From NCBI RefSeq assembly GCF_019443965.1, contig NZ_CP040814.1, positions 930,001 through 994,000 of the forward strand: 64,000 bases of DNA. The letters run 5' to 3'. This stretch comes from Salinibacterium sp. M195. GTDB taxonomy: Bacteria > Actinomycetota > Actinomycetes > Actinomycetales > Microbacteriaceae. The position numbers and the translations under genes were made by a program. The notes under the pieces were generated by a model. That model made no database searches, was not told where the DNA came from, and saw nothing but the letters and a program-made list of their open reading frames with translations. Shown piece by piece: positions 7,999 to 17,021 of the stretch (its first letter is position 1; the number at the start of each line of letters is the position of its first letter).

Positions 7999-8607
7999 GC
8001 TCTTCGGGGCGAGCTGCACGTCGAGCATGTCGTCTAAGGTCTCCCGCACGAGAGCTTCGCGCGTTTCGCGGCTGCGGAAGTTCACAAGTTGGTAGGCCGA
8101 GGTGGCATCCACGAGGGCGAAGAGCACGAGGGCTGCGCGCTCCGGGTTGACCGGGGCAAACTGGCCGGCATCCTGACCAGCGCGGATGATCCCGATGGCG
8201 AGCGCGTGCCACGAGTCCATGGACTGGCGTGCGGCTTCGGCTAATGACTCGTTGCGGCGGCCGAGGCTCCAGGCGTCGGTCCAGACTTCGCCGACGTTAT
8301 CGCGCGCCGGGTCCGCGATGGCTTCGATGAGAGCCCGGATCTGATCGAGCGGTTCGGTCGGAGTGTGGGCGTGCCGGGCTACTTCGCCGATCTCTTTCTC
8401 GGCAATCGCGGAGAACGTCGTCGCAACCAGGGTCTCCATGTTGGGCTCGTAGTGCGCGATGAGCGGTGAGGTGACTCCGCAGTGGGCGGCGAGATTGCGC
8501 AACGAGATCGCCGCGAGTCCACGAGTAAGGGCGATAGTCGCCGCTGCGTCACGAATTTCGGATGCTCGCTCGGTAGCGTTTCGTCGTCGAGCTGTGCCTG
8601 CTGCCAT
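7993..8607 (-). CDS. TetR-family repressor of the putrescine oxidase operon (inferred)
   Basis: 204 aa from the ATG at 8607 (MAAGTARRR), chosen over an upstream frame extension that would run into the divergent promoter. The HTH spans about residues 12-58 (TIALTRGLAAISLRNLAAHCGVTSPLIAHY), typical of TetR proteins, followed by a helical ligand-binding domain. Transcribed divergently from the putrescine oxidase gene with a 13-bp palindrome between them, so it probably represses that operon and responds to a polyamine or a product. The ligand is inferred. Confidence 0.82.
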   Translation of the reverse strand: MAAGTARRRNATERASEIRDAAATIALTRGLAAISLRNLAAHCGVTSPLIAHYEPNMETLVATTFSAIAEKEIGEVARHAHTPTEPLDQIRALIEAIADPARDNVGEVWTDAWSLGRRNESLAEAARQSMDSWHALAIGIIRAGQDAGQFAPVNPERAALVLFALVDATSAYQLVNFRSRETREALVRETLDDMLDVQLAPKSS

Positions 8608-8629
8608 CCTCGAAGTGTAGCCGTTGTTG

Positions 8630-8642
8630 ACTCTTATTGAGT
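8630..8642. promoter_or_regulatory. Putative TetR operator
   Basis: Palindrome ACTC-TTATT-GAGT in the 47-bp gap between the divergent tetR and putrescine oxidase genes, flanked by TTGAC (8627-8631) and GTCAA (8648-8652) arms. Confidence 0.45.
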
Positions 8643-8654
8643 AGGTGGTCAATA

Positions 8655-10025
8655 ATGGAGACCATGCACACCATCAACCGCGACGTCATCATCGTCGGAG
8701 CCGGGGCCACCGGCCTCACCGCAGCACGAGCTCTCGTTCGCGAAGGCAAGAGCGTGATCGTTCTCGAAGCTCGAGACCGCATCGGCGGGCGCCTCTGGAC
8801 CAACTCCATCGACGGCCAAATGTTTGAGATCGGTGGCCAGTGGGTATCGCCTGACCAAACCGCTCTGATCGAAACCCTCGCCGAGCTCGGCCTCGAGACG
8901 TACGAGCGCTACCGCGATGGCGAAAGCGTTTACGTGTCGCGCGATGGTGTGGCTCGCCGCTTTACCGGCGACATTTTTCCGGCGGGAGCTGCGACCGAAG
9001 CCGAGATCACACGGCTCATCTCGACGCTGGATGCCCTCGTGGCTGAGCTTGACCTTGAAGCTCCGTGGGAGCATCCGCGGGCCACGGAATTCGACCGCAT
9101 CTCGTACCGCGCGTGGCTAGAAAGCCAGAGTGCGGATGCCGAAGCGATCGACAACATTGCCCTGTTCGTTGCCGAGGCGATGCTCACCAAACCTGCGCAC
9201 TCGTTCTCGCTGTTGCAGGCGTTGCTCATGGCGGCCAGCGCAGGCAGCTTCAGTAATCTCGTTGACTCCGACTTCATCCTCGATAAGCGCGTGATCGGCG
9301 GGCTTCAGCAGGTTCCGTTGCTGATGGCGGAAGCTCTAGGCGCTGACGTGGTGCGGCTCTCGCAGCCCGTTCGCCACATCGAGTGGGATGCCGCCGGCGC
9401 TACGGTCACGAGCGACGAACTTACGGTGCGCGCGCAGCACGTGATCGTTGCCGTGCCGCCGAACCTCTACGACCGCATCGACTACGTTCCTGCCCTGCCG
9501 CGCATGCGCCAGCAGATGCAGCAGCACTCCTCGCTTGGCCTCGTGATCAAAGTGCACGCCACCTACGCGACCCCGTTCTGGCGTGCCGCTGGCCTCTCGG
9601 GCACGGCCTTTAGCCCGTACCAAATCGTTCACGAGGCTTACGACAACACCAATCACGGCGAGGAGCGCGGCACCCTTGTGGGCTTCGTGTCTGACGAGAG
9701 TGCTGACGAAATGCTCGCGCTGAACCCCGAGGAGCGGCGATCCCGCATTCTCGAATCACTCGCAACTTACTACGGCCCGGAAGCGCTCGCGCCGGACGTC
9801 TATTACGAAAGTGACTGGGCCTCCGAAGAGTGGACGCGGGGCGCGTACGGCGCAAGCTTCGACCTCGGCGGACTCACTCGCTATGGCGCGCTGCAGCTTG
9901 AGCCGGTTGGGCCGATTCAGTTTGGCTCCAGCGACCTCGCGGCGGAAGGCTACCAGCACGTTGACGGCGCCATTCGTGTGGGCCGTCGGCTCGCGGCATC
10001 CATTATTGACGCGACGAAGGGCTAG
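8655..10025 (+). CDS. puo: Putrescine oxidase (flavin monoamine oxidase family)
   Basis: 456 aa from the ATG at 8655 (AGGTGG at 8643-8648). FAD-binding motif IIVGAGATGLTAARAL near the N-terminus is followed by EARDRIGGR. The whole protein closely resembles the Rhodococcus/Kocuria putrescine oxidase as I recall it: IGGQWVSPDQT, YRDGESVY, MLTKPAHSFSLLQALLMAAS, YDNTNHGEERGTLVGFVSDE and SEEWTRGAY. It oxidatively deaminates putrescine to 4-aminobutanal, H2O2 and ammonia in the cytoplasm. It is first in an operon with agmatine deiminase (2-bp gap) and an amidase, matching a route from agmatine through putrescine. Likely repressed by the divergent TetR. Confidence 0.88.
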   Translation: METMHTINRDVIIVGAGATGLTAARALVREGKSVIVLEARDRIGGRLWTNSIDGQMFEIGGQWVSPDQTALIETLAELGLETYERYRDGESVYVSRDGVARRFTGDIFPAGAATEAEITRLISTLDALVAELDLEAPWEHPRATEFDRISYRAWLESQSADAEAIDNIALFVAEAMLTKPAHSFSLLQALLMAASAGSFSNLVDSDFILDKRVIGGLQQVPLLMAEALGADVVRLSQPVRHIEWDAAGATVTSDELTVRAQHVIVAVPPNLYDRIDYVPALPRMRQQMQQHSSLGLVIKVHATYATPFWRAAGLSGTAFSPYQIVHEAYDNTNHGEERGTLVGFVSDESADEMLALNPEERRSRILESLATYYGPEALAPDVYYESDWASEEWTRGAYGASFDLGGLTRYGALQLEPVGPIQFGSSDLAAEGYQHVDGAIRVGRRLAASIIDATKG

Positions 10026-10027
10026 CC

Positions 10028-11113
10028 ATGAGCTGGAGAATGCCGTCCGAAACTGCCGATCACGAGCGCACCTGGATGGCGTTCCCGCGCGTCGGCGAAA
10101 CGCTCGGCGCGACCGACTCCGAACGTGAGCTCGGCTACGCCGCCTGGGCTAAAGTCGCGAACGTCGTTGCCCAGTTTGAGCCGGTCTCGATGGTCGTCGA
10201 CCCGACCGAAACGCTTCGTGCCCGACGGATGCTCGACAGCAGCATTGAGCTGCTCGAAGCACCGCTTGATGAGTTCTGGATGCGCGACATCGGGCCCACG
10301 TTCGTGCTCGACGATTCGCGGCCCGGCGTACTTGGCGCGGTCGACTGGATTTTCAACGGTTGGGGCGCCCCCGAGTGGGCGGAGTGGGAGCAGTCGGCCA
10401 AGATTGCGCGCGTCGTAGCCGAAGCAGCCGACGCCGAACTTGTGAGCTCCTTGCTCGTTGCGGAGGGCGGTGGCCTACACGTCGATGGCGAAGGAACCGT
10501 GCTGCTGACCGATACTGTTCAGCTCGACCCGCGCCGCAATCCGCTCGCTGACCGCGCCCGCGTCGAGAGCGAAATGCTCCGCACCATCGGTGCAACTCAC
10601 GCGGTGTGGCTGCCGCGCGGCCTCACCCGCGACTACGACGACTTCGGCACCAACGGTCACGTCGATATTGTGGCGACGATCGCGTCACCGGGTCGCGTGC
10701 TGCTGCACGCTCAACCCAACCCCGAACATCCGGACCACCAGGTGATGGCCGAGATTCGGGCCAGCCTCGAGAGCCAGCGGGATGCTGCCGGTCGCGCCTT
10801 TGAGATCGTCGAACTGCCCGCACCCGCCGTGCTTCGCGACGACCATGGCTTCGTCGACTACAGCTACGTCAATCACCTCGTCGTCAACGGGGGAGTCATC
10901 GGGTGTGGCTTCGCCGATGATCTGGCGGATGCTCGAGCCGCCGCCATCCTGGCTGACGCGTATCCCGGCCGCACCGTGCAGATGGTCGACTCCCGCGAAA
11001 TATTTGCTCGCGGCGGAGGCATTCACTGCATCACCCAGCAGCAGCCGAAACTGCCCGGCAGCGGCGAGAACCCAGACGGTGCTGCCGCCGGACCACAGGG
11101 AGCGATCGTATGA
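10028..11113 (+). CDS. aguA: Agmatine deiminase
   Basis: 361 aa, about the usual family length. It belongs to the peptidyl-arginine-deiminase-type guanidine-group-modifying fold: FWMRDIGPTFV near residue 80, EGGGLHVDGEG, a conserved GTNGHVD segment, and the GGGIHC motif with the catalytic Cys at 334. It hydrolyses agmatine to N-carbamoylputrescine plus ammonia. Its ATG follows the putrescine oxidase stop by 2 bp and its stop overlaps the amidase start by 4 bp, so the three genes are translationally linked. The tail after Cys334 is Gly/Pro-rich and probably disordered. Confidence 0.9.
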   Translation: MSWRMPSETADHERTWMAFPRVGETLGATDSERELGYAAWAKVANVVAQFEPVSMVVDPTETLRARRMLDSSIELLEAPLDEFWMRDIGPTFVLDDSRPGVLGAVDWIFNGWGAPEWAEWEQSAKIARVVAEAADAELVSSLLVAEGGGLHVDGEGTVLLTDTVQLDPRRNPLADRARVESEMLRTIGATHAVWLPRGLTRDYDDFGTNGHVDIVATIASPGRVLLHAQPNPEHPDHQVMAEIRASLESQRDAAGRAFEIVELPAPAVLRDDHGFVDYSYVNHLVVNGGVIGCGFADDLADARAAAILADAYPGRTVQMVDSREIFARGGGIHCITQQQPKLPGSGENPDGAAAGPQGAIV

Positions 11114-12822
11114 GTACCTTCGATGTCGTTGAAGCGTCGATAGCTGAACTGCAGGTGGCGCTCACGGCAGGAGCCCTCACGAGTGAACAACTCGTCACCG
11201 CCTACCTTGAGCGGATCGAGCGCTACGACCGCAGCGGGCCCATGCTCAACGCCGTCGTGGTGCCGAACTCCGAGGCTCTTGCCGAAGCGCGCGAGTCTGA
11301 TGCGCGCCGGACCGCCGGTCGACTGCGCGGCCCGCTCGACGGCATCCCGTACACGGCCAAAGACAGCTACCTGCATCGCGGGCTCACAGCCGCCGCGGGC
11401 AGCCCCGCCTTCGCCGAGCTGATGGCGATGCGGGATGCCGCCACGATCGGTGCCCTACGCGACGCCGGAGCGATCTGCCTCGGTCTCACCAACATGCCCC
11501 CGATGGCCAATGGCGGAATGCAGCCCGGAGTCTACGGTCGCGCCGAGAGCCCCTACAACGCCGAGTTCCTCACGGCGGCCTACGGCTCGGGATCGTCGAA
11601 CGGATCGGGCACCGCAACGGCAGCGAGCTTCGCGGCCTTCGGTCTCGCGGAAGAGACCTGGTCGAGCGGCCGGGCGCCGGCATCCAACAACGCCCTCTGC
11701 GCCTACACCCCATCTCGCGGCGTAATCTCGGTGCGCGGCAATTGGCCCCTTGTTCCCACGATGGATGTTGTCGTGCCGCACACCCGCACCATGGCCGACC
11801 TGCTCGCCGTGCTCGACGTGATCGTGTTCGACGATGACGATACTCGCGGCGACTTTTGGCGCTCGCAGCCGTGGGTCGAGATTCCGGCGGCGTCTAGCCT
11901 GCGGCCGGAGACCTACTTGTCGCTGCTGCCTGAGGCGGCGGAACTGCCGTTGGCGGGCAAACGCTTTGGCGTTCCCCGGATGTACATCAACCGCGATACC
12001 GAGGCGGGCTCGGGCATGCGTGGAGTCGGCGGTCCGACAGGAACCGCGATTGACACCCGACCGAGCATCCTGACCCTGTTTGACCAGGCTCGTCGCGACC
12101 TCGAAGCCGCAGGCGCAACAGTCGTGGAGGTCGACTTTCCGGTCGTCTCGAACTACGAAGCCGACCGCGCAGGCGCACCCACGATCGCAACCCGCGGTCT
12201 GGTGAGCCCCGCATTCTTGAAGCGCGAAATCGTCGACCTCTCCGCGTGGGCATGGGAAGACTTTCTCCACGCCAACGGTGACCCCAACTTCGACACGATC
12301 GTCGGCCTCGACGGCAGCACAATCTTCCCGACAACGCCGGGCACTCCGCATGATCGCTACGACGGCTTTGAAGACGACATCGCCGTGTATCCGACGCAGG
12401 TGCGCGATCACCCCTACGAGAACTTCACCGACATTCCTGAGCTTGAGGCGGGCGTGCGCGGCCTCGAAGAAACTCGTCGCATCGACCTTGAGGAGTGGAT
12501 GCGCGCCAACGAGCTCGACGCCGTAGCCTTCCCCGCGGTCGCCGACGTCGGAGCCGCCGATATGGGCACAAACCCGGCCACGGCGGCAGCCGGTTGGCGC
12601 AACGGTGTCTGGGTCGCGAACGGCAACCTCGCGATTCGACACCTGGGCATACCGACCGTCACTGTACCTATGGGGCTCATGGACGACATCCGGATGCCCG
12701 TGGGAATCACCTTCGCTGGTGCCGCGTACTCCGACCTCGACCTGCTGCGCATCGGTGTTGCGTACGAAGCGATTTCGCGCCGTCGTGAGGAACCGCCGCT
12801 CACCCCGCGCCTCACGTCGTAA
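11110..12822 (+). CDS. Amidase-signature family hydrolase, candidate N-carbamoylputrescine hydrolase
   Basis: 570 aa. Amidase-signature core: Lys84 in DGIPYTAKDSY, the Ser/Gly-rich stretch GSGSSNGSGTA (159-169) and a nucleophile region EETWSSGRAP with Ser186 by alignment to the usual TGGS motif. The match to the glycine-rich loop is loose, so specificity may be unusual. It starts inside the aguA stop (ATGA). An agmatine pathway needs an N-carbamoylputrescine amidohydrolase, normally nitrilase-fold AguB; none is visible here, so this enzyme may fill that step. That role is inference; it could also hydrolyse another amide. Confidence 0.8.
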   Translation: MSTFDVVEASIAELQVALTAGALTSEQLVTAYLERIERYDRSGPMLNAVVVPNSEALAEARESDARRTAGRLRGPLDGIPYTAKDSYLHRGLTAAAGSPAFAELMAMRDAATIGALRDAGAICLGLTNMPPMANGGMQPGVYGRAESPYNAEFLTAAYGSGSSNGSGTATAASFAAFGLAEETWSSGRAPASNNALCAYTPSRGVISVRGNWPLVPTMDVVVPHTRTMADLLAVLDVIVFDDDDTRGDFWRSQPWVEIPAASSLRPETYLSLLPEAAELPLAGKRFGVPRMYINRDTEAGSGMRGVGGPTGTAIDTRPSILTLFDQARRDLEAAGATVVEVDFPVVSNYEADRAGAPTIATRGLVSPAFLKREIVDLSAWAWEDFLHANGDPNFDTIVGLDGSTIFPTTPGTPHDRYDGFEDDIAVYPTQVRDHPYENFTDIPELEAGVRGLEETRRIDLEEWMRANELDAVAFPAVADVGAADMGTNPATAAAGWRNGVWVANGNLAIRHLGIPTVTVPMGLMDDIRMPVGITFAGAAYSDLDLLRIGVAYEAISRRREEPPLTPRLTS

Positions 12823-12907
12823 TCGGGAGTCGCGAGGAACGACTCAGCCTCACCTCGCCGGCCCACAAACCCACCGTCTGGCGCGGTGGCGTTGTTAGAA
12901 TTCGCGC

Positions 12908-13732
12908 ATGCGCGTGACACGACTCAGAGTGTATCCAGTGAAGTCCTTCGCCGGCGAAGACGTAGATTCGGCTGCCGTCAATCCGTGGGGGCTGGAGCAG
13001 GATCGTCGTTGGGCGCTCGTCGATAGTGCGGGAACCAGCCTGACCGCCCGCCAACATAACCAGCTGCTTGGGCTCTCGGCCAATGCGCTGAGTGACACTG
13101 CGGTGCAGCTTGCCGATCGCGATGGCTCCAGCGTCACTGTTGACATGCTCGACGGTGGTGACACCATTCAGGTGAGTCACAGCGGCCAGGGCACAGCGGT
13201 AGCCGCCCGAGGCGAGGTAAACCGGTGGCTGAGCGAACGGGTCGGCTTTGACGTGCGGCTTGTGTGGCAACCCGACCCGACCGTGCGCGCGATTGATCCC
13301 GAAGATGGCGGGCAACCCGGAGAAGTGGTCTCCCTCGCGGATGGTGGCCCGCTCCTTCTGGCAACGGAGCCCTCGCTGCGCCAGCTCGACGAGTGGACTG
13401 ATCCAGAGGCGGTGCCGCTCGACATGGTGCGGTTTCGGCCCAATGTCATCATCGACGACCTCGAGCCATTCATTGAAGAAAGCTGGACGAGCGTGACCAT
13501 CGGCGATGTGCGGTTTCGCGTCACCATGATCTGCGACCGCTGTGTGATGACCACGATCGAGCCCACCACCCTCGTACGCGGTAAGGAACCGATTCGAACC
13601 CTGGCGGTGCATCGGCAACGGGATCACAAGACCTGGTTTGGCATCCGGCTCACCCCGCTAGACCCGGGCCGCATCCACGTGGGTGATCGCGTCGAGGCCG
13701 AGGTTAGCGCCGCATCGACCGTCGTAGGCTAA
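12908..13732 (+). CDS. MOSC-domain protein (MOSC_N beta-barrel plus MOSC)
   Basis: 274 aa. The N-terminal beta-barrel begins RVTRLRVYPVKSFAGEDVD; the MOSC domain covers roughly 130-268 and has CDRCVMTTIEPTTL near residue 210, whose Cys is the putative molybdenum-cofactor or sulfur ligand in YcbX/mARC-type proteins. Relatives reduce N-hydroxylated bases or carry sulfur for molybdenum enzymes. It stands alone, 85 bp after the amidase, and is convergent with the GNAT gene. The precise substrate is unknown. Confidence 0.85.
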   Translation: MRVTRLRVYPVKSFAGEDVDSAAVNPWGLEQDRRWALVDSAGTSLTARQHNQLLGLSANALSDTAVQLADRDGSSVTVDMLDGGDTIQVSHSGQGTAVAARGEVNRWLSERVGFDVRLVWQPDPTVRAIDPEDGGQPGEVVSLADGGPLLLATEPSLRQLDEWTDPEAVPLDMVRFRPNVIIDDLEPFIEESWTSVTIGDVRFRVTMICDRCVMTTIEPTTLVRGKEPIRTLAVHRQRDHKTWFGIRLTPLDPGRIHVGDRVEAEVSAASTVVG

Positions 13733-13747
13733 CCTAGTGGCACAGCT

Positions 13748-14257
13748 CTAGAGCTGCTTGATCATTTCGAGTTCACGTCGAGACTTGTCGAGAATGTAGG
13801 GAACCGTGTGCCGCGTGAGGGTGAAGCCGCGGTTTTCGTAGGCAACGCGAGCGCGAGCGTTGTCTTCGTGCACGCCGAGCGTGAGAGTGCTGCCGTAGCG
13901 GAAAGCCCACTCTTCGATCGACGCGAGTAGGGCATCCGTCACTCCAACTTTCCGACCACGAAAATCGGGGGTGACGTACACGCCAACGAGAAGCGGGCCC
14001 GTTTTTGCGTCAGGAATGTAGCAGCGCATCGTACCCACCCATCGGCCTTCGGTCGTGATCGCTGCGACCGCGATGCTCAACATGTTCTGTCCGCGCACAG
14101 CCCGGAGTCGCCACTCAGCTTCGGTGGCGCTCTGTGCATCCTCAAGGTGTTCCGCGAAACCAATCGGGGTGTCGGCGAGCATCTCCAACCGCAGATCGCG
14201 GACCTCGCGCCAGTCGGTCGCATCCGTTCGTCGTATCAAGAACCCTGGCTCGCGCAT
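13748..14257 (-). CDS. GNAT-family N-acetyltransferase
   Basis: 169 aa from the ATG at 14257 (MREPGFLIRR), which gives a normal GNAT N-terminus; an upstream extension of 16 residues would overlap the divergent gene's promoter. The acetyl-CoA loop VYVTPDFRGRKVG lies near residue 95, followed by LTLGVHEDNARARVAYENRGF, the usual C-terminal motif B. It transfers acetyl groups to an unidentified amine. Convergent with the MOSC gene, with a 14-bp palindrome (CAGCTC-TAGAGCTG) at the junction, 13743-13756. Confidence 0.85.
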   Translation of the reverse strand: MREPGFLIRRTDATDWREVRDLRLEMLADTPIGFAEHLEDAQSATEAEWRLRAVRGQNMLSIAVAAITTEGRWVGTMRCYIPDAKTGPLLVGVYVTPDFRGRKVGVTDALLASIEEWAFRYGSTLTLGVHEDNARARVAYENRGFTLTRHTVPYILDKSRRELEMIKQL

Positions 14258-14307
14258 GGGTCGAGCATATGCGGAAGATTCCACTACAGTTTTTAGCGGA
14301 GGCACCC

Positions 14308-14949
14308 ATGCCGGCGAAGATTGATTTCAAGAAGACACTCGACGCGTATCAGGCGCGCCACAATGAGTTCAGGATTGTGGATGTTGAGCCTCAGCAATAT
14401 CTGATGGTTGACGGTCATGGCGCTCCCGGAGAAGACAGCGCCTATTCGGCCGCGATCGCCGCGCTGTACCCGGTGGCGTACACCCTGAAATTTGCGAGCA
14501 AAGCCCTCGACCGCGATTATGTCGTGCCGCCACTGGAGGCACTCTGGTGGGCCGAGGACATGGATGCATTCACCACGGGGCGCGACAAATCACAGTGGGA
14601 CTGGACAGCGATGATCCTCACGCCCGAGTGGATCACTGAGCAGATGTTTCAGGATGCGGTTGCCGCGGTCATCGCCAAGAGCAAGACTCCCGAGAGCGTG
14701 CCAGTGAGTCTCGCCAAAGTGCGCCTCAACACCCTCGACGAGGGGTTGTGCGTGCAGACACTCCACTTTGGCCCCTATGACGATGAGGCCGAGATTCTGG
14801 CGCAGATGCACACCGAGTTCATTCCCGAGCAGGGGCTGCGGATGACCGGCAAGCACCACGAGATCTACTTCAACGATTTTCGCAAGGTCGAAGCATCCAA
14901 GCTGCGCACGCTGCTGCGGCAACCGGTGGAGCGGGTCGCGGAGGGCTGA
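14308..14949 (+). CDS. GyrI-like small-molecule-binding domain protein
   Basis: 213 aa from the ATG at 14308, selected by the GCGGAGG site at 14296-14302. Resembles stand-alone GyrI-like/SHS2-type proteins (MPAKIDFKKTLDAYQAR, YLMVDGHGAP, then VCVQTLHFGPYDDE-like LCVQTLHFGPYDDE and EIYFNDFRKVEASKLRTLLRQP at the end). These fold like the ligand domain of AraC-type regulators and bind or hydrolyse lipophilic compounds, but there is no HTH here. Divergent from the GNAT gene; role unknown. Confidence 0.78.
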   Translation: MPAKIDFKKTLDAYQARHNEFRIVDVEPQQYLMVDGHGAPGEDSAYSAAIAALYPVAYTLKFASKALDRDYVVPPLEALWWAEDMDAFTTGRDKSQWDWTAMILTPEWITEQMFQDAVAAVIAKSKTPESVPVSLAKVRLNTLDEGLCVQTLHFGPYDDEAEILAQMHTEFIPEQGLRMTGKHHEIYFNDFRKVEASKLRTLLRQPVERVAEG

Positions 14950-14952
14950 AAG

Positions 14953-15843
14953 CTAGAGCTTGGCCATTTCAATCTTCTTCATCTCCATCATGTGGTCGAA
15001 GGCATCGGGTCGCTTCATGAGTTCATCGATGTTGTGGGGAGTGATCTGCCAGCTCACCCCAAACTGGTCTTTGCACCAACCGCAGGCTTCCGCTTCGGGA
15101 ACCGCCGAGAGCGCCTCCCAATAGCGGTCAATTTCGGCCTGATCCGCACACGGCACCACAAAAGACACCGCTTCGGTGAACGTCGACTCCTGTTCGATCC
15201 CAGCGTCCATGGCCACGAACCACTGATCTCGCAGTCGAAAGTCCGAAAAATTCACTGCAGCACGGATGGCCGGACCCGTCTGTTCCGCATGCCGAATATC
15301 GGTGCCCATCTTTGAGCCATCGAATACCGAGAGGTAGTACTCGGTCGCTTCATGGGCGCGATTCTGGGCAGAACTCCCGAACAATAGCGAGGGGATGATC
15401 ATGGGCCGCGGTTCGCCGGTCGGATCGGTGAGCATCAGTTGCCAGTTCACCCCAAACTTGTCACGCACCCAGCCATACCTCGAGCTGAAAGGATATTCGT
15501 CTAGCGGCATGAGGGCCTCACCGCCGTCAATGAGCTTCTCCCATAAGGCGTCAAGATTGTGGCGGGCATCCGGATCCACTGACGGATCGAAGTTCACCAT
15601 GAAGGAAATCGCGGAGGTGAAGGTGAAGAGGTCGCCAGCGTTGAGCGCCAAGAGGCGTTGGCCGGCGATCTCGAAATCTACCGTCAGCACGTCACCAGCA
15701 AAGTCCTTCTGGAAATCGGCGAGACCTTCAGTTGGATAATTAGTGGTGTTGCGGATGGCGGCTCTCGGGAACGCATCCACGTAAAAAGCGGCCGCCTCCT
15801 CGGCGGAGTGATCAAACCAGAGACAGGGCGTAATGGCGCTCAT
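14953..15843 (-). CDS. Double VOC (PhnB-like) domain protein
   Basis: 296 aa from the ATG at 15843 with AGGAG 6 bp upstream. Two PhnB-like domains in tandem: the first begins ITPCLWFDHSAEEAAAFYVDAFP and ends YGWVRDKFGVNWQL; the second (from about residue 145) includes TEYYLSVFDGSKMG and ends CGWCKDQFGVSWQI. This is the 3-demethylubiquinone-9 3-methyltransferase-like fold, a glyoxalase/bleomycin-resistance relative. No methyltransferase function is implied. Substrate unknown. Converges with the GyrI-like gene. Confidence 0.85.
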   Translation of the reverse strand: MSAITPCLWFDHSAEEAAAFYVDAFPRAAIRNTTNYPTEGLADFQKDFAGDVLTVDFEIAGQRLLALNAGDLFTFTSAISFMVNFDPSVDPDARHNLDALWEKLIDGGEALMPLDEYPFSSRYGWVRDKFGVNWQLMLTDPTGEPRPMIIPSLLFGSSAQNRAHEATEYYLSVFDGSKMGTDIRHAEQTGPAIRAAVNFSDFRLRDQWFVAMDAGIEQESTFTEAVSFVVPCADQAEIDRYWEALSAVPEAEACGWCKDQFGVSWQITPHNIDELMKRPDAFDHMMEMKKIEMAKL

Positions 15844-15995
15844 GTGATGCTCCTGAAAACTGATGTCGTCGCGGAGCGCGGCGGCTATTCCCAAGATAAT
15901 AAACCCGCCGCTCGGCTTTGAGAAGGTTTCGTTTAAGCTGGCGGGATGAACGTGAACGAGTTGGGCATCGCCGCTGTAGTGAAAGCGCCGCTCGC

Positions 15996-16988
15996 ATGAC
16001 GCAGCCCGCCAGCTCTCTCGCCGATGCTCGACGTGAATGGCGCTACGTATTTCGGCGCGCATTCCACGGCTTCATGCGGCATCGCGGCATCGACTCTGCG
16101 GCCACCCTCGCATTCTTCGCCGCGCTCGCGATTTTTCCCGCCGCGCTCACCGTAGTTTCGGCGTTCGCTCTGGGCCAGGGCAAAGAGCAAGCGGTAGACA
16201 CGGTGCTTGATTTGGCCAGTGAAGTGCTGCAGCGAGACACCGTCGATGCTCTCGGGGAACCCATGGTGCAATTGTTTTCGGTGGGCAGCCCCGGTCTTGC
16301 TCTTGCTATCGGAATTGCGCTCAGCGTGTGGTCGATGTCGAGTTATGCCACCGCATTCGGGCGCGCAGCAAACAGCGTTTACGAGGTGCAAGAGGGCCGC
16401 CGTTTCGTGAAGTTCCGCGGCCTCATGCTGATCCTGTCTGGCTTCTTGCTCGTCGCTTTTTTGGCGGTCGCCGTGCTGTTGCTGACAACCACCAATGTGG
16501 CCACCGCGATCGGAGAGGCCTTCGGCGTTGGCGAACCCTGGGTGGCGCTCTGGTCGTACGGTCGCTGGCCGGTGCTCGGCGGCATCCTCACTCTCATCAT
16601 CGCGGTGCTCTACTACTACACGCCAAACATCCGCCACGAACGGATGCGGTGGGTGAGCACCGGCGCTGTGTTCGCGATTGTCACGTGGGGTCTTGCCACA
16701 GCAGCTTTCGGCTTCTACGTCTCAACGATCGCGAACTACGATCGCGTCTATGGCTGGCTCGGCGGAGCGCTCGCCCTCCTCATCTGGCTCTACATCAGCA
16801 ACTTGGCGATCGTTGCGGGCATCGAAGTGGATGCCGAATTCACGCGCCTGCGTCAGCTGCTGGCCGGCGTCGCCGCCGAGACCACGGTGCAACTGCCGCT
16901 GCGTGATACGGCCCGCAACCTGATTCTGGCTCGCCGTCAGGCCGAAGATGAGGCGGCGGCGATCGCCATTCGTCAGCGTCGGGAGTGA
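15996..16988 (+). CDS. YihY/BrkB-family inner-membrane protein
   Basis: 330 aa from the ATG at 15996 (MTQPASSLADARREW). Family landmarks are the amphipathic N-terminus, GIDSAATLAFFAALAIFPAA (TM1), GIALSVWSMSSYATAF, YYYTPNIRHERMRWVSTGAVFA and YGWLGGALALLIWLYISNLAIVAGIEVDAEF. About six membrane spans. Members were once called ribonuclease BN but that is not supported; their function remains uncertain. Monocistronic, convergent with the FAH-fold gene. Confidence 0.87.
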   Translation: MTQPASSLADARREWRYVFRRAFHGFMRHRGIDSAATLAFFAALAIFPAALTVVSAFALGQGKEQAVDTVLDLASEVLQRDTVDALGEPMVQLFSVGSPGLALAIGIALSVWSMSSYATAFGRAANSVYEVQEGRRFVKFRGLMLILSGFLLVAFLAVAVLLLTTTNVATAIGEAFGVGEPWVALWSYGRWPVLGGILTLIIAVLYYYTPNIRHERMRWVSTGAVFAIVTWGLATAAFGFYVSTIANYDRVYGWLGGALALLIWLYISNLAIVAGIEVDAEFTRLRQLLAGVAAETTVQLPLRDTARNLILARRQAEDEAAAIAIRQRRE

Positions 16989-17021
16989 TGCAGCTGGTCG
17001 TCTCTTCACAGAACCCTACGT

